Counted from the first letter of the stretch, positions 23,495-35,805 are shown. The stretch: 64,000 nucleotides of DNA from Sulfurimicrobium sp963741495 (GCA_963741495.1 CAVUID010000011.1:372001-436000), one strand, 5' to 3'. Made by a program: numbers and translations. The notes: generated by a model from the sequence alone, not told the origin.

Positions 23495-23655
23495 GGCGTG
23501 GTCGTATATTCGAGTGTTTCAGTATGGGGTTTTATGATTGATGAGTGGAGTGTAGCGTAACCCATCTTCACATATGGCGGAATGCCAGCCAGAGCCGGCG
23601 CAGGAAATAGATGGTCCGTGAGCATGAACAGCGCCAGTAGTGCCAGAAAGATCAT
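23491..23655 (-). CDS. Possible 54-residue exported peptide
   Basis: From an ATG at 23655 this frame encodes MIFLALLALFMLTDHLFPAP and about 34 further polar residues, so the N-terminus looks like a signal peptide or single membrane helix. Its TGA overlaps the ATG of the next gene (ATGA). The same frame continues upstream as an antisense-type shadow inside the SLC13 gene, so the start is uncertain and the ORF may not be real. Confidence 0.3.
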   Translation of the reverse strand: MIFLALLALFMLTDHLFPAPALAGIPPYVKMGYATLHSSIIKPHTETLEYTTTP

Positions 23656-23705
23656 CGGGTCATGTAGGACCCGGGTCTCAGGGTCACTGTCAGTCCTGCG
23701 GTCAC

Positions 23706-26054
23706 TCACAGCGGCCAAACCACCGGCAGCAGCAGCATCGCCACTGCGAACACCAGCAGCGTCAGCGGCAGGCCGAGCTTCACATAGTCCACGAAGCGGT
23801 AGCCGCCCGGACCCATTACCAGCACGTTGGCCGGGTGCGCTACCGGGCTGGCGAAGCTGGCCGCCGCCGCGATCGCGATTGCCATCACTGGCGCGATCGG
23901 CGAGATACCCAGGTCGGCTGCGGCCGACAACGCAATCGGGGCCATTAGCAGCACCAGCGCCGCGTTGGGCATGATCAGCGTGGCGAGGGCCGTACAGGCA
24001 TACAGTCCCGCGATCACCGGCCATGGACCGTAAGGCCCCAGCACCGCGATCACACCGCCGGCAAGGAATTCCGCCGCGCCGCTGCTGTGCATCGCGATGC
24101 CCAGCGGCAGCATGCCGGCGATCAGGAAGATCGAGCGCCAGTCGATGGCGCGGTAGGCCTGCTCCATGCTCAGGCAGCGTGTCAGCACCATCAGCGTGGC
24201 GCCAGCCACCGCAGCGATCGAGATATGCAGCCAGCCGGCCAGCACCGTGCCGATGGTCAGCGCCATCAGGCCGCCCGCCAGCGGCGCCTTGCTCGCGTCC
24301 ATCGGCTGCACCTGAATCGGGTTGAGCACGATCAGGTCCTCGTCGGTACCCAGTGCCGCCAGCCGCTCGCGCGGGCCGACCACGAGCAGTGCGTCGCCAC
24401 GCTGCAGGGTCAGCGCGCCGACGCCCGAGCGCAGCGCCTTCCCGTTGCGCCAGACCGCCGCCACCGCGACCTGATAGCGCTCGCCAAGTTCAAGACCGGC
24501 CACCGTCTTGCCGTCAATGCGCACATGTGGGTGCAGCGTAGCCTCGACCATCTCGAGCTGCCCCTCGTCGAACACGCGGAGATAGGGCGTAGCGTCTTCC
24601 AGTATCTCCATCTGCTGCAGGCCACGCAGCACATCCAGGTCCTCCTCGCGGCCCTGGACCAGCAGCAGATCGCCTGCCTCCACCACATCCTCGGACGCGG
24701 CTGCGTCGCGCAGCGCCCCGCCACGGAAAACGCCCAGCAGACGAAAATCGAAGGCATCGCCGATGCGGTTTTCGCCCAGGGTGCTGCCGGCCATTGTGGA
24801 ATCCTGGGGCACGCGCAGCACGAACAGACGCTCATCCAGGCGCCAGACCTTGCGGCGCTCATCCTCAGAGACCAGCGCCACGGCCTCGAATCCCGGCACC
24901 TTGTGAAGCGCCTCGAGGGCCTCGTTGCTGCATTGCACCAGCAGCCGGTCGCCGGCGGCCAGCCGCTGCTCGGCCAGATGCGTGCGGTGTACGCTGCCGC
25001 TGTGACGCAGTGCCAGTACGTTGGCCGCATGCTGTTCGCGGAACTCGAGGTGGCGCAGCGGTTGGCCGACCAGCGGCGAATCCTCGGCCAGCACCAGTTC
25101 GGCCAGTGCGGTCTGCGCCCACAGGCGCTCGTGCAACATCGGCGCCTCGCGTTCGATGCTCAGAGAACTCCAGCGGCGCAGCAGCTCGAAGCGGTCGAGC
25201 CGGCCCTGGGCGAGCAGCACGTCGCCGCCCCGCAGCATGGTCTTGCCCGAGGGCAAGGCCTCGGTACGGTTGTCCCGCGTCAGCGCGATCACCATCAACC
25301 CGGCCGCCGAGGCCATCGCCGAGTCGGCCAGGGTGCGGCCGGACAAGAGCGCGTCGTCCGGCACGCGCAGCGCGACGATGCGCTCCTGCAGGCCATACAG
25401 CGTTCGTAACTCGTGCTGGCTGGCCGAGGATTGCGTGGTGTCGGTGCGAGTCAGCATATGGCGTCCGACCAGCGCCATGAAGGCCGTGACGGTCAGCAGG
25501 ACCGGCACGCCGATCCAGGCGAAATCGAAGAAGCCGAAGCCCTCACCACGGGACTCGCGCAATGCGTTGCTCACCAGCAGATTGGGCGGGGTGCCGATCA
25601 GCGTCATCATGCCGCCCACCAAAGTGCCGTAGGCCAGCGGCATCAGTACCCGCGAGGGCGCCACCCCGCCGCGGCGCGCCACTTCCATGGCCACCGGCAG
25701 CAGCAGCGCGGCCACGCCGATGTTGTTCATGAATGCCGACATCACGCCGGCGACAAGCATGAAGATCGTGATCATGCGCAGCTCGCTACGCCCGGCCACG
25801 CGCGTCACCTGGCGACCGATCTGCTCTGCGATACCGGTGCGCGTGAGACCCTCGCTGATGATGAACATCGCCCAGACGGTGATCACCGCCGGATTGCTGA
25901 AACCGCTGACCGCTTCGGCAGGCGACACCAGTCCCAGCAGGGCAAGGCTGGACAGCACCAGCAGCGCCACCAGGTCCATGCGCAGCCAATCGGTGACGAA
26001 CAGGACCAGCGCGGCGACGAGGATGCCGAGGGTGAGGGCGATTTCCAGGGTCAT
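23706..26054 (-). CDS. SLC13-type permease with large RCK/TrkA-C insert
   Basis: A 782-residue relative of the permease at 19791-21650. It has the signatures AFMNNIGVAALLLPVAMEVA and GGMMTLIGTPPNLLVSNALR in the first half and SFASPVAHPANVLVMGPGG in the last. Between them, residues about 205-590 hold roughly four TrkA-C-like repeats, each ending in a GD-LL-QG turn (RGGDVLLAQGRLDRF, AGDRLLVQCSNEAL, AGDLLLVQGREEDL, RGDALLVVGPRERL). Such domains usually bind nucleotides or ligands to gate transport. GC content is higher and codon use more biased than the genes around it. The substrate is unknown. Confidence 0.87.
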   Translation of the reverse strand: MTLEIALTLGILVAALVLFVTDWLRMDLVALLVLSSLALLGLVSPAEAVSGFSNPAVITVWAMFIISEGLTRTGIAEQIGRQVTRVAGRSELRMITIFMLVAGVMSAFMNNIGVAALLLPVAMEVARRGGVAPSRVLMPLAYGTLVGGMMTLIGTPPNLLVSNALRESRGEGFGFFDFAWIGVPVLLTVTAFMALVGRHMLTRTDTTQSSASQHELRTLYGLQERIVALRVPDDALLSGRTLADSAMASAAGLMVIALTRDNRTEALPSGKTMLRGGDVLLAQGRLDRFELLRRWSSLSIEREAPMLHERLWAQTALAELVLAEDSPLVGQPLRHLEFREQHAANVLALRHSGSVHRTHLAEQRLAAGDRLLVQCSNEALEALHKVPGFEAVALVSEDERRKVWRLDERLFVLRVPQDSTMAGSTLGENRIGDAFDFRLLGVFRGGALRDAAASEDVVEAGDLLLVQGREEDLDVLRGLQQMEILEDATPYLRVFDEGQLEMVEATLHPHVRIDGKTVAGLELGERYQVAVAAVWRNGKALRSGVGALTLQRGDALLVVGPRERLAALGTDEDLIVLNPIQVQPMDASKAPLAGGLMALTIGTVLAGWLHISIAAVAGATLMVLTRCLSMEQAYRAIDWRSIFLIAGMLPLGIAMHSSGAAEFLAGGVIAVLGPYGPWPVIAGLYACTALATLIMPNAALVLLMAPIALSAAADLGISPIAPVMAIAIAAAASFASPVAHPANVLVMGPGGYRFVDYVKLGLPLTLLVFAVAMLLLPVVWPL

Positions 26055-26263
26055 GGGCGGTGTCTTCGATGTTTCAAGGCGAGCATGCGACGAGCATCAC
26101 GAGGCGAAGTGAATGGCCAACGCCTCTTGCTATCGCGCTATTCTGCATTCTTGCAGGTGAAAGCTAACCGAGACATGCCCGTTTTTGCTGCCGGCAGCAA
26201 AAGATCTTTTCCATCTTCATTCTTCGTTCCCCGTATTTTCAGAAACATTGGCCGCAGTTTCGG

Positions 26264-27052
26264 TTAATGGGAGTAACTTTGAAGCTCAATCATCACTTCT
26301 TGGTTTACTTGAATCAACCCGCGTTTAGGTCGATCCAGGTCAATAATGATGAAAACTATCAATGTAATTAATAAAGAAACCAGAATTATTGGAGCGACCA
26401 TGCGTTTGCCACTTAATCCAGCTGAATATCCCATTATTCCGCCAGAAGAAACAAAGACAACAAACAGTAAGACCAGTACCACTTCTGGAACATGCATTTG
26501 AAGCAATGCATTTCTTTTGCCTTGACTATCAATAACATCATTAAGAGATTTGACGAATGCACCAGTTGTTACTGGGCGTGGATCGCTATTTGTTGCAGAA
26601 ATGGCCAATGACCATAGATCACTTTGGATTTTGGCAACCCTTTTGTTATAAATGTTGCGCTCTTCAATCTTCGTAAGATCCAATTGACCTATGGTCACAC
26701 GTAAATCGACATATTCCCGAAATAATTTATCTGCTTCCTTCTTGTATTCCTCTGGCAGTAATTGAACCCGTAACATGGCAGTTCCAATTGCGTTAGACTC
26801 TTCAATCAAAGCCATGCTTCGATTGTCGTAACGTTGCATGGACATGCTGAATGTAAAGCCAAGCAACAAAGCTAATAGACCCAGTATGCTGGCCTGAATA
26901 GAGCCGGTTAGTACCTTAACTTCATTGTCCGTTTGAGATTGAACGAAACGCCCCACCCTAAAGCCAACTTCGTTGAACACAACTATCGTCACAAAGAGCG
27001 TTATCGCTATTGCAATGCTGCTGTATCCGTAAAGTAATTCATGCTGTTCCAT
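26264..27052 (-). CDS. DUF4239 (bestrophin-like) membrane protein
   Basis: A 262-residue membrane protein with four predicted helices: two N-terminal (YGYSSIAIAITLFVTIVVFN; ASILGLLALLLGFTFSMSMQ) and two C-terminal (VVLVLLFVVFVSSGGIMGYS; PIILVSLLITLIVFIIIDL). The pattern of an RYDNR motif after helix 2, a long soluble middle and D-DRP after helix 4 matches DUF4239. The gene is visibly more AT-rich than its neighbours and lies next to a transposase fragment, so recent acquisition is plausible. A channel-like role has been proposed for the wider fold, but function here is unknown. Confidence 0.8.
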   Translation of the reverse strand: MEQHELLYGYSSIAIAITLFVTIVVFNEVGFRVGRFVQSQTDNEVKVLTGSIQASILGLLALLLGFTFSMSMQRYDNRSMALIEESNAIGTAMLRVQLLPEEYKKEADKLFREYVDLRVTIGQLDLTKIEERNIYNKRVAKIQSDLWSLAISATNSDPRPVTTGAFVKSLNDVIDSQGKRNALLQMHVPEVVLVLLFVVFVSSGGIMGYSAGLSGKRMVAPIILVSLLITLIVFIIIDLDRPKRGLIQVNQEVMIELQSYSH

Positions 27053-27107
27053 AGTTATTCCAAAAAAATGAAAATCAGGGGGCAGACCAAGGTTTCTCCC
27101 CTATATA

Positions 27108-27266
27108 TCAAAAAATCTTCCAGATTCCAGTTTCCACGAGTTGCGTGGCCACCCCGATTTTCCAGGTACAGCGCCGCCCCAAAGCCGTCGCAATCTGCGC
27201 GGCGAAACGTTCATTCCCTAGCGCGAAATTGCCATTGGTCGCACGCAATGATCTTGCATACATGAT
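27108..27266 (-). pseudogene. Remnant of a REP-associated tyrosine transposase (RAYT)
   Basis: The minus-strand frame ending at TGA 27110-27108 encodes LRATNGNFALGNERFAAQIA followed by TALGRR, which resembles the conserved C-terminal segment of RAYT/Y1 transposases. After GRR the reading continues without the usual basic tail. The catalytic HUH and Tyr parts are missing upstream, where the GGDEF gene ends at 27283. It is therefore a 5'-truncated relic of about 50 codons. REP-like palindromes elsewhere in the window fit past activity of such an enzyme. Confidence 0.65.
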
Positions 27267-27282
27267 CAGATGGCCTCCTTCC

Positions 27283-28206
27283 CTAAAGCTGGGTACTTCG
27301 GGTCGTGTTGCGACCGGCGTTTTTTGCCTGATACAGCATATTGTCGGCTGCTTCGGAGAGTATATCCGCTGTCAGCGCCGGCGAAGGAATGGCTGTTGCA
27401 ATGCCAATGCTGACGCTTACATGAGGTGCCGTTGCAGAAAAAGCATGGGGTATCTGTAGCGCCGCGACCGCAGCGTGAAATACCTCTGCCATACGCAGGG
27501 CGCCTTCCTCCGGCGTATTGATCAGGATGGTGGCAAATTCCTCGCCGCCATAGCGCGCCAGGAGATCGCCGGGTCGTTGCACGCAGTTGCTCAGCGCCTT
27601 GGCGATACGTGTCAGGCACTCGTCGCCCGCGCCATGGCCGTAGTTGTCGTTGTACTGCTTGAACATGTCGACATCGATCATGACAAATGAGATCGGCAGG
27701 CCGTCGCGCAAACCCCGCGCCCATTCCTGCTTGCGCGTCTGATCGAAAGCCCGGCGATTGGGAACTTCGGTCAGTGCATCCATTGATGCCAGGTTTTCCA
27801 GCATGTCGCCGTTCCGCTTCAGCTTCATGTGTACGCCGACGCGGGCCTTGACCACGGCGCTGTTGAAGGGCTTCGCAATATAGTCGACCGCACCCAGCGC
27901 GAAGCCCATGGCTTCGTTTTCAACGTCGCCCATGGCGGTGATGAAAATAATTGGAATGGTCTGCGTTTCCGCCATTGCTTTGAGTCGTCGGCAAACCTCG
28001 TAGCCATCGATGCCGGGCATTACGATGTCGAGCAGAATCAACTCGGGTTTGCCCGTCATGGCAGCTTTGAGCGCCTGCTCGCCATCGGTGGCGACCATGA
28101 TCTTGTAATCTGCCTTGAGCAGGGCGTTGAGCAGGTTGATGTTGATGCGTTCGTCATCAACAATCAGGATTCGTGGCCGGTCTTCTGGTGCGGCAATGGG
28201 GGTCAT
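27283..28206 (-). CDS. Response regulator with GGDEF domain (diguanylate cyclase)
   Basis: A 307-residue two-domain regulator that makes c-di-GMP from two GTP. Residues about 10-125 are a receiver domain with the acidic pair in ILIVDDERI, the phospho-Asp in LILLDIVMPG and a conserved Lys in AKPFN. Residues about 145-305 are a GGDEF domain with active GGEEF in ARYGGEEFATIL and an inhibitory-site RxxD (RPGD) five residues before it, so product feedback is expected. ATG 28206 has an AAGGAA site 8 bases upstream. It lies directly downstream of a hybrid histidine kinase on the same strand, its likely partner. Confidence 0.93.
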   Translation of the reverse strand: MTPIAAPEDRPRILIVDDERININLLNALLKADYKIMVATDGEQALKAAMTGKPELILLDIVMPGIDGYEVCRRLKAMAETQTIPIIFITAMGDVENEAMGFALGAVDYIAKPFNSAVVKARVGVHMKLKRNGDMLENLASMDALTEVPNRRAFDQTRKQEWARGLRDGLPISFVMIDVDMFKQYNDNYGHGAGDECLTRIAKALSNCVQRPGDLLARYGGEEFATILINTPEEGALRMAEVFHAAVAALQIPHAFSATAPHVSVSIGIATAIPSPALTADILSEAADNMLYQAKNAGRNTTRSTQL

Positions 28207-28226
28207 CCAATATTCCTTAAAAACAA

Positions 28227-28298
28227 GTGAAAAGTGAAAGGTAAAAGCGAATTCAGTGGTGGTTTTCCACGTTTCACATTTCACACTTTACGTTTCAC
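28227..28298. repeat. TTTCAC/GTGAAA repeat cluster between kinase and GGDEF genes
   Basis: Short units GTGAAA-AGTGAAA-GGTAAAAG (28227-28247) face CGTTTCACATTTCAC and CTTTACGTTTCAC (28270-28298), giving an imperfect inverted repeat of tandem TTTCAC units in the 107-base spacer. It may form a weak mRNA hairpin between the two cistrons. Confidence 0.5.
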
Positions 28299-28313
28299 AA
28301 AACCATTTCAGGT

Positions 28314-31232
<2,919 letters not shown>

Positions 31233-31701
31233 GGCAGTTCCTTACAGCATGTTTTATGCAAAATCGAAGCCGGAATTACGCTCGGGGTTTTGCGGTTTGT
31301 CGCCCCCGAGGATGATATGCAAGCATATTGCATACAGATTTTGCTCGCTTGAGATGCTTTTTATAGAGTTTGCGCGACAGTATGCCATATTGCAGTGAGA
31401 TCAGAACAGGCGGACAAAGGCTTCCTGAACGCATGCCTGGTGACCGGTCAGTTCAAGCATTCCAACATTTCCTTCTGCCATACCCCGTGTTTTCGGGCTG
31501 CTCTGCTCACTGCCATCTCGCCAGCATTAATGATGCCGATCGCCACGAAAATAAAGTTGCTTTTTGTCAATCTGGTCACTAGAATTAGTGAAAATACAGC
31601 AGCCAAACACAATATGTTGTGGATATGTCATTGGATATGTTGTGGATAAGAGCTGGATAACCTGTTCGCAAAGCGACCAAAAACAAGGAGGATTCAACCC
31701 T
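31233..31701. other. Intergenic region between divergent kinase and nrdA genes
   Basis: About 470 bases with no convincing gene. It holds a CTCGGGG/CCCCGAG inverted repeat (31281-31287 with 31304-31310), an AT-rich stretch around 31310-31400 that could carry the kinase promoter, NrdR-type boxes at 31607-31645 and the nrdA ribosome site AAGGAG at 31686-31691. In-frame extension of nrdA back to 31564 is judged untranslated. Confidence 0.6.
31607..31645 (+). promoter_or_regulatory. Two NrdR-type boxes upstream of nrdAB
   Basis: Box 1, ACACAATATGTTGTGG (31607-31622), fits the palindromic NrdR consensus well. Box 2, ATTGGATATGTTGTGG (31630-31645), shares its right half exactly. The starts are 23 bases apart, shorter than the usual roughly 31-base spacing. 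They lie 57-95 bases before the nrdA ATG. NrdR is a nucleotide-sensing repressor of ribonucleotide reductase genes. Confidence 0.6.
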
Positions 31702-34584
31702 ATGCAACTGGCTACTGATACTGTTTCGAGCGCTTCCATTCCGGCTGCGAATTTTGGCGACAAGTCGGCCTCGTCTGCCGCGGAATCTTCATACGCCGAT
31801 TACAAGATCATCCGTCGCAATGGCAGCGTGGTGCCTTTCGAGCCGGCCAAGATCGCCATCGCCATGACCAAGGCCTTCATCGCCGTCAATGGCGGTCAGG
31901 CAGCGGCCTCGGCACGGATTCGCGAGCAGGTGGAGGCGCTGACCCTGGCGGTGGTGAATGCGCTGATGCGCCGCCAGCCGCATGGTGGTACTTTCCATAT
32001 TGAGGATATTCAGGATCAGGTGGAACTCTCCCTGATGCGCTCCGGCGAGCACGACGTGGCTCGCGCCTATGTGCTGTATCGCGAAAAACGCTCCCAGGAA
32101 CGTGCTCAGGCCAAGGCAAAAGCGCCGGCTGGCGCAGAAGTCTTGCTATATGCTGTTGAAAATGGCGTGCGCGTGCCGCTCAATGAAGCGAAACTGGCGA
32201 CACTGGTTGAAGCTGCCTGCACTGGCCTGGGCGAGCAGGTGAGTGCCAAGGCCATTATCGAGCCGACATTGCGCGACCTGTACGATGGCGTGCCGATGGA
32301 CGAGGTGCGCAAGTCCGTCATTCTTTCCGCCCGCTCCCTGATCGAAAAAGACCCGGCTTATTCCTTTGTCACCGCGCGCCTGCTGCTCAATACCGTGCGT
32401 CACGAAGTGCTGGGCGAGGAAGTGGCGCAGGCCGACATGGCGACCCGCTACGCTGAATACTTCCCGGAATTCATCAAGAAAGGCATCGCTGCAGAACTGC
32501 TGGACGAAAAGCTGGCGCAGTTCGATCTGGCCCGTCTGGGTGCTGCACTCAAGGTCGAGCGCGACGAGCAATTCGGCTACCTCGGCCTGCAAACGCTCTA
32601 CGACCGCTATTTCCTGCACATTGAGGAGCGCCGCATCGAGCTGCCGCAAGCCTTCTTCATGCGCGTGGCGATGGGCCTGGCCCTGAACGAGATCGACCGC
32701 GAAGCGCGTGCCATCGAGTTCTACAACGTGCTTTCCAGCTTCGACTTCATGAGCTCGACGCCGACCCTGTTCAACGCCGGCACGCGCCACAGCCAGCTTT
32801 CCTCCTGCTATCTGACCACCGTTTCCGACGACCTCGACGGCATCTATCAGGCCATCAAGGAAAACGCCATGCTGCAGAAGTTCGCCGGTGGCCTGGGCAA
32901 CGACTGGACCAACGTGCGCGCCCTTGGCGCCCGCATCAAGGGCACCAACGGCAAATCGCAGGGCGTGATCCCCTTCCTCAAGGTGGTTAACGACACCGCC
33001 GTGGCAGTGAACCAGGGCGGCAAGCGCAAGGGCGCAGTGTGCGCCTACCTGGAAACCTGGCACCTCGACATGGAAGAGTTCCTGGAACTGCGCAAGAATA
33101 CCGGCGACGACCGTCGCCGCACGCACGACATGAACACCTCCAACTGGATTCCCGACCTGTTCATGAAGCGGGTGATGGAGAACAAGGACTGGACGCTGTT
33201 CTCGCCCAACGATGTGCCCGACCTGCACGACCGCTTCGGCATGGATTTCGAGGCTGCCTACACCGCCTATGAAGACAAGGCCGCGCGTGGCGAAATCAAG
33301 CTGTTCAAGAAGATTCCTGCCGTGCAACTGTGGCGCAAGATGCTCTCCATGCTGTTCGAAACCGGCCATCCCTGGATTACTTTCAAGGATCCATGCAATG
33401 TGCGCTCCCCGCAGCAGCACGTGGGCGTTGTTCATAGTTCCAACCTGTGCACCGAGATCACCCTCAACACCAACGATCACGAGATCGCGGTGTGCAATCT
33501 GGGTTCGGTGAATCTGGTGAACCACTTGAAAGATGGCCAGCTCGATCACGACAAGCTCAAGCGCACCATCAGCACCGCCATGCGCATGCTGGACAACGTG
33601 GTGGACGTGAATTTCTACGCCGTGGGCAAGGCGCGCAATTCCAATCTCAAGCACCGTCCGGTGGGTATGGGCATCATGGGCTTCCAGGATTGCCTGCTCA
33701 GCCTGCGCATTCCCTATAGCTCCGAAACCGCGGTGGAATTCGCTGACCGTTCCATGGAAGCGGTGGCCTATTACGCCTACTGGGCCTCCAGCGAACTGGC
33801 CCAGGAGCGCGGTCGCTACAGCAGTTTCACCGGCAGCCTGTGGGACAAGGGCATTCTGCCGCACGACAGCAACAAGCTGCTGCTGGAGCAGCGCGGTGGT
33901 TACCTGGAAGTGGATCAGTCCGTCACCCTGGACTGGGACAAGCTGCGTACCCGCATCAAGAAGCACGGCATGCGTAATTCCAACTGCCTGGCGATCGCGC
34001 CGACAGCCACCATCGCCAACATCGTCGGTGTGTCCGCCTCAATCGAACCGACCTATCAGAACATCTACGTGAAATCCAACCTTTCGGGCGAATTCACCGT
34101 GGCCAACCAGTACCTGGTGCGCGATCTGAAGCAGCTGGGGATGTGGGACGAGGTGATGATCGGCGATCTGAAATATTTCGATGGTTCGCTGTCCAAGATT
34201 GACAGGGTTCCGGCGGAACTGCGCCAGCTCTACGCCACTGCCTTCGAAGTGGAGCCGAAATGGCTGGTGGAAGCTGCCTCGCGCCGCCAGAAGTGGATTG
34301 ATCAGGCGCAGAGCCTCAATATCTACATGGCCGGCGCTTCCGGCAAGACGCTCGACGAAACCTACAAGCTGGCCTGGCTGCGCGGCCTCAAGACCACCTA
34401 TTACCTGCGCACCCTGGGTGCCACCAGCGCCGAGAAATCCACCGGCAAGGGGGGCGAGCTCAATGCGGTGCCGGTCAGCGGCGGCATGAGCGCGAAGAGT
34501 CTGCCTGAGCCGGAAATCGTCGGCAAGGCTTGCACCATGCGCCCGGGCGATGACGGTTTCGAAGAATGCGAAGCCTGCCAATAG
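31702..34584 (+). CDS. nrdA: Class Ia ribonucleoside-diphosphate reductase, alpha subunit
   Basis: NrdA reduces ribonucleoside diphosphates to deoxyribonucleotides using the radical of NrdB. The 960-residue product is longer than enteric NrdA. It has an N-terminal ATP cone (KIIRRNGSVVPFEPAKIAIA) and a second cone-like repeat at about residues 145-235 (VENGVRVPLNEAKLATLVEA), as in Pseudomonas-type NrdA. Catalytic Cys are seen in HSQLSSCYLTTV and in SNLCTEITLNT, and the C-terminal shuttle pair is CEAC in FEECEACQ. ATG 31702 is chosen for its AAGGAG site 10 bases upstream and for MQLATDT as a natural start. nrdB follows 75 bases later. Confidence 0.96.
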   Translation: MQLATDTVSSASIPAANFGDKSASSAAESSYADYKIIRRNGSVVPFEPAKIAIAMTKAFIAVNGGQAAASARIREQVEALTLAVVNALMRRQPHGGTFHIEDIQDQVELSLMRSGEHDVARAYVLYREKRSQERAQAKAKAPAGAEVLLYAVENGVRVPLNEAKLATLVEAACTGLGEQVSAKAIIEPTLRDLYDGVPMDEVRKSVILSARSLIEKDPAYSFVTARLLLNTVRHEVLGEEVAQADMATRYAEYFPEFIKKGIAAELLDEKLAQFDLARLGAALKVERDEQFGYLGLQTLYDRYFLHIEERRIELPQAFFMRVAMGLALNEIDREARAIEFYNVLSSFDFMSSTPTLFNAGTRHSQLSSCYLTTVSDDLDGIYQAIKENAMLQKFAGGLGNDWTNVRALGARIKGTNGKSQGVIPFLKVVNDTAVAVNQGGKRKGAVCAYLETWHLDMEEFLELRKNTGDDRRRTHDMNTSNWIPDLFMKRVMENKDWTLFSPNDVPDLHDRFGMDFEAAYTAYEDKAARGEIKLFKKIPAVQLWRKMLSMLFETGHPWITFKDPCNVRSPQQHVGVVHSSNLCTEITLNTNDHEIAVCNLGSVNLVNHLKDGQLDHDKLKRTISTAMRMLDNVVDVNFYAVGKARNSNLKHRPVGMGIMGFQDCLLSLRIPYSSETAVEFADRSMEAVAYYAYWASSELAQERGRYSSFTGSLWDKGILPHDSNKLLLEQRGGYLEVDQSVTLDWDKLRTRIKKHGMRNSNCLAIAPTATIANIVGVSASIEPTYQNIYVKSNLSGEFTVANQYLVRDLKQLGMWDEVMIGDLKYFDGSLSKIDRVPAELRQLYATAFEVEPKWLVEAASRRQKWIDQAQSLNIYMAGASGKTLDETYKLAWLRGLKTTYYLRTLGATSAEKSTGKGGELNAVPVSGGMSAKSLPEPEIVGKACTMRPGDDGFEECEACQ

Positions 34585-34659
34585 AAAACAGCTATCAGCA
34601 TTCAGCCATCAGCCGAAATCCGGTCCTGACTGGTGATAGCAAAAGGAGACTAAAGTTAA

Positions 34660-35805
34660 ATGCTGAATTTTGAAGAAGACCACACCCCTGATCTGTTCGC
34701 CCAGCCTGCTCCCGCGCGTTTTGGCGACATGCCGCGCACAGCGCCGCAGGAGGTTCATTCCTCCGCGCTGACCGGCATCCATGACACCCGCCGGGTGCGT
34801 GCCGAGGACAAACGCGTGATCAACGGCACAGCCGACGTGAACCAGCTGGTGCCGTTCAAGTACAAGTGGGCGTGGGAAAAATACCTCGCCGGCTGCGCCA
34901 ACCACTGGATGCCGCAGGAAGTGAACATGAGCCGCGACATCGCCACCTGGAAGGACCCCAACGGCCTGACCGAGGACGAGCGCCTGATCGTCAAGCGCAA
35001 CCTGGGATTTTTCGTCACTGCCGATTCCCTGGCCGCCAACAACATCGTGCTCGGCACCTACCGCCACATCACCGCGCCGGAATGCCGCCAGTACCTGTTG
35101 CGTCAGGCCTTCGAGGAGGCTATTCATACCCATGCCTACCAATACATCGTGGAAAGTCTGGGTCTGGACGAGGGCGAGATCTTCAACATGTACCACGAGA
35201 TCCCGTCGATTCGCGACAAGGACGAGTTCCTGATTCCCTTTATCGATACCCTGACCAACCCGGAATTCAGGACCGGCACGCCGGAGGCTGACCAGAAACT
35301 GCTCAAGTCCCTGATCGTGTTTGCCTGCATCATGGAAGGTATTTTCTTCTATGTCGGTTTCGTGCAGATTCTCGCCCTGGGCCGCCAGAACAAGATGACC
35401 GGCGCCGCCGAGCAATACCAGTACATCCTGCGCGACGAGTCCATGCATCTCAATTTCGGCGTCGACCTGATCAACACCATCAAGCTGGAAAACCCCGGCC
35501 TGTGGACCGCGGAATTCCGCAACGAAATCAGCGGGCTGATCAGGAAGGGCGTGGAACTGGAATACCGCTACGCCGAGGACACCATGCCGCGCGGCGTGCT
35601 GGGGCTGAATGCCGCCCAGTTCAAGGAATATCTGCGCTTCATCGCCAACCGCCGCTGCCAGCAGATCGGCCTGGATGAACTGTTTCCCAATTCGACCAAC
35701 CCGTTCCCGTGGATGAGCGAAATGATCGACCTGAAGAAAGAGAAAAATTTCTTTGAAACGCGTGTGACCGAGTACCAGACCGGTGGCGCGTTGAGCTGGG
35801 ATTGA
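34660..35805 (+). CDS. nrdB: Class Ia ribonucleoside-diphosphate reductase, beta subunit
   Basis: NrdB holds the diiron-tyrosyl radical cofactor that starts catalysis in NrdA. The 381-residue helical protein shows iron ligands in FEEAIHTHAYQYI (Glu and His; the following Tyr is at the radical position), in CIMEGIFFYVGF and in RDESMHLNFGVD. The C-terminal ALSWD tail matches the type of peptide that docks on NrdA. A GGAGAC site precedes the ATG. The 75-base gap from nrdA contains TATCAGC/TTCAGCC repeats and a GCTATCAG/TGATAGC inverted repeat (34589-34641), but both genes are probably in one NrdR-controlled transcript. Confidence 0.96.
   Translation: MLNFEEDHTPDLFAQPAPARFGDMPRTAPQEVHSSALTGIHDTRRVRAEDKRVINGTADVNQLVPFKYKWAWEKYLAGCANHWMPQEVNMSRDIATWKDPNGLTEDERLIVKRNLGFFVTADSLAANNIVLGTYRHITAPECRQYLLRQAFEEAIHTHAYQYIVESLGLDEGEIFNMYHEIPSIRDKDEFLIPFIDTLTNPEFRTGTPEADQKLLKSLIVFACIMEGIFFYVGFVQILALGRQNKMTGAAEQYQYILRDESMHLNFGVDLINTIKLENPGLWTAEFRNEISGLIRKGVELEYRYAEDTMPRGVLGLNAAQFKEYLRFIANRRCQQIGLDELFPNSTNPFPWMSEMIDLKKEKNFFETRVTEYQTGGALSWD

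Noticed and set aside
24087..25409. 440-residue plus-strand ORF opposite the large SLC13 permease
   Set aside because: Gln/His/Arg-rich shadow of a GC-rich gene, no ribosome site or domain.
31564..31701. N-terminal extension of NrdA from 31564
   Set aside because: It would translate the NrdR boxes and lies upstream of the clear AAGGAG site before ATG 31702.
32146..33966. 606-residue minus-strand ORF opposite nrdA
   Set aside because: It is a GC-driven shadow of nrdA, with His/Gly/Val-rich low-quality protein and no domain.
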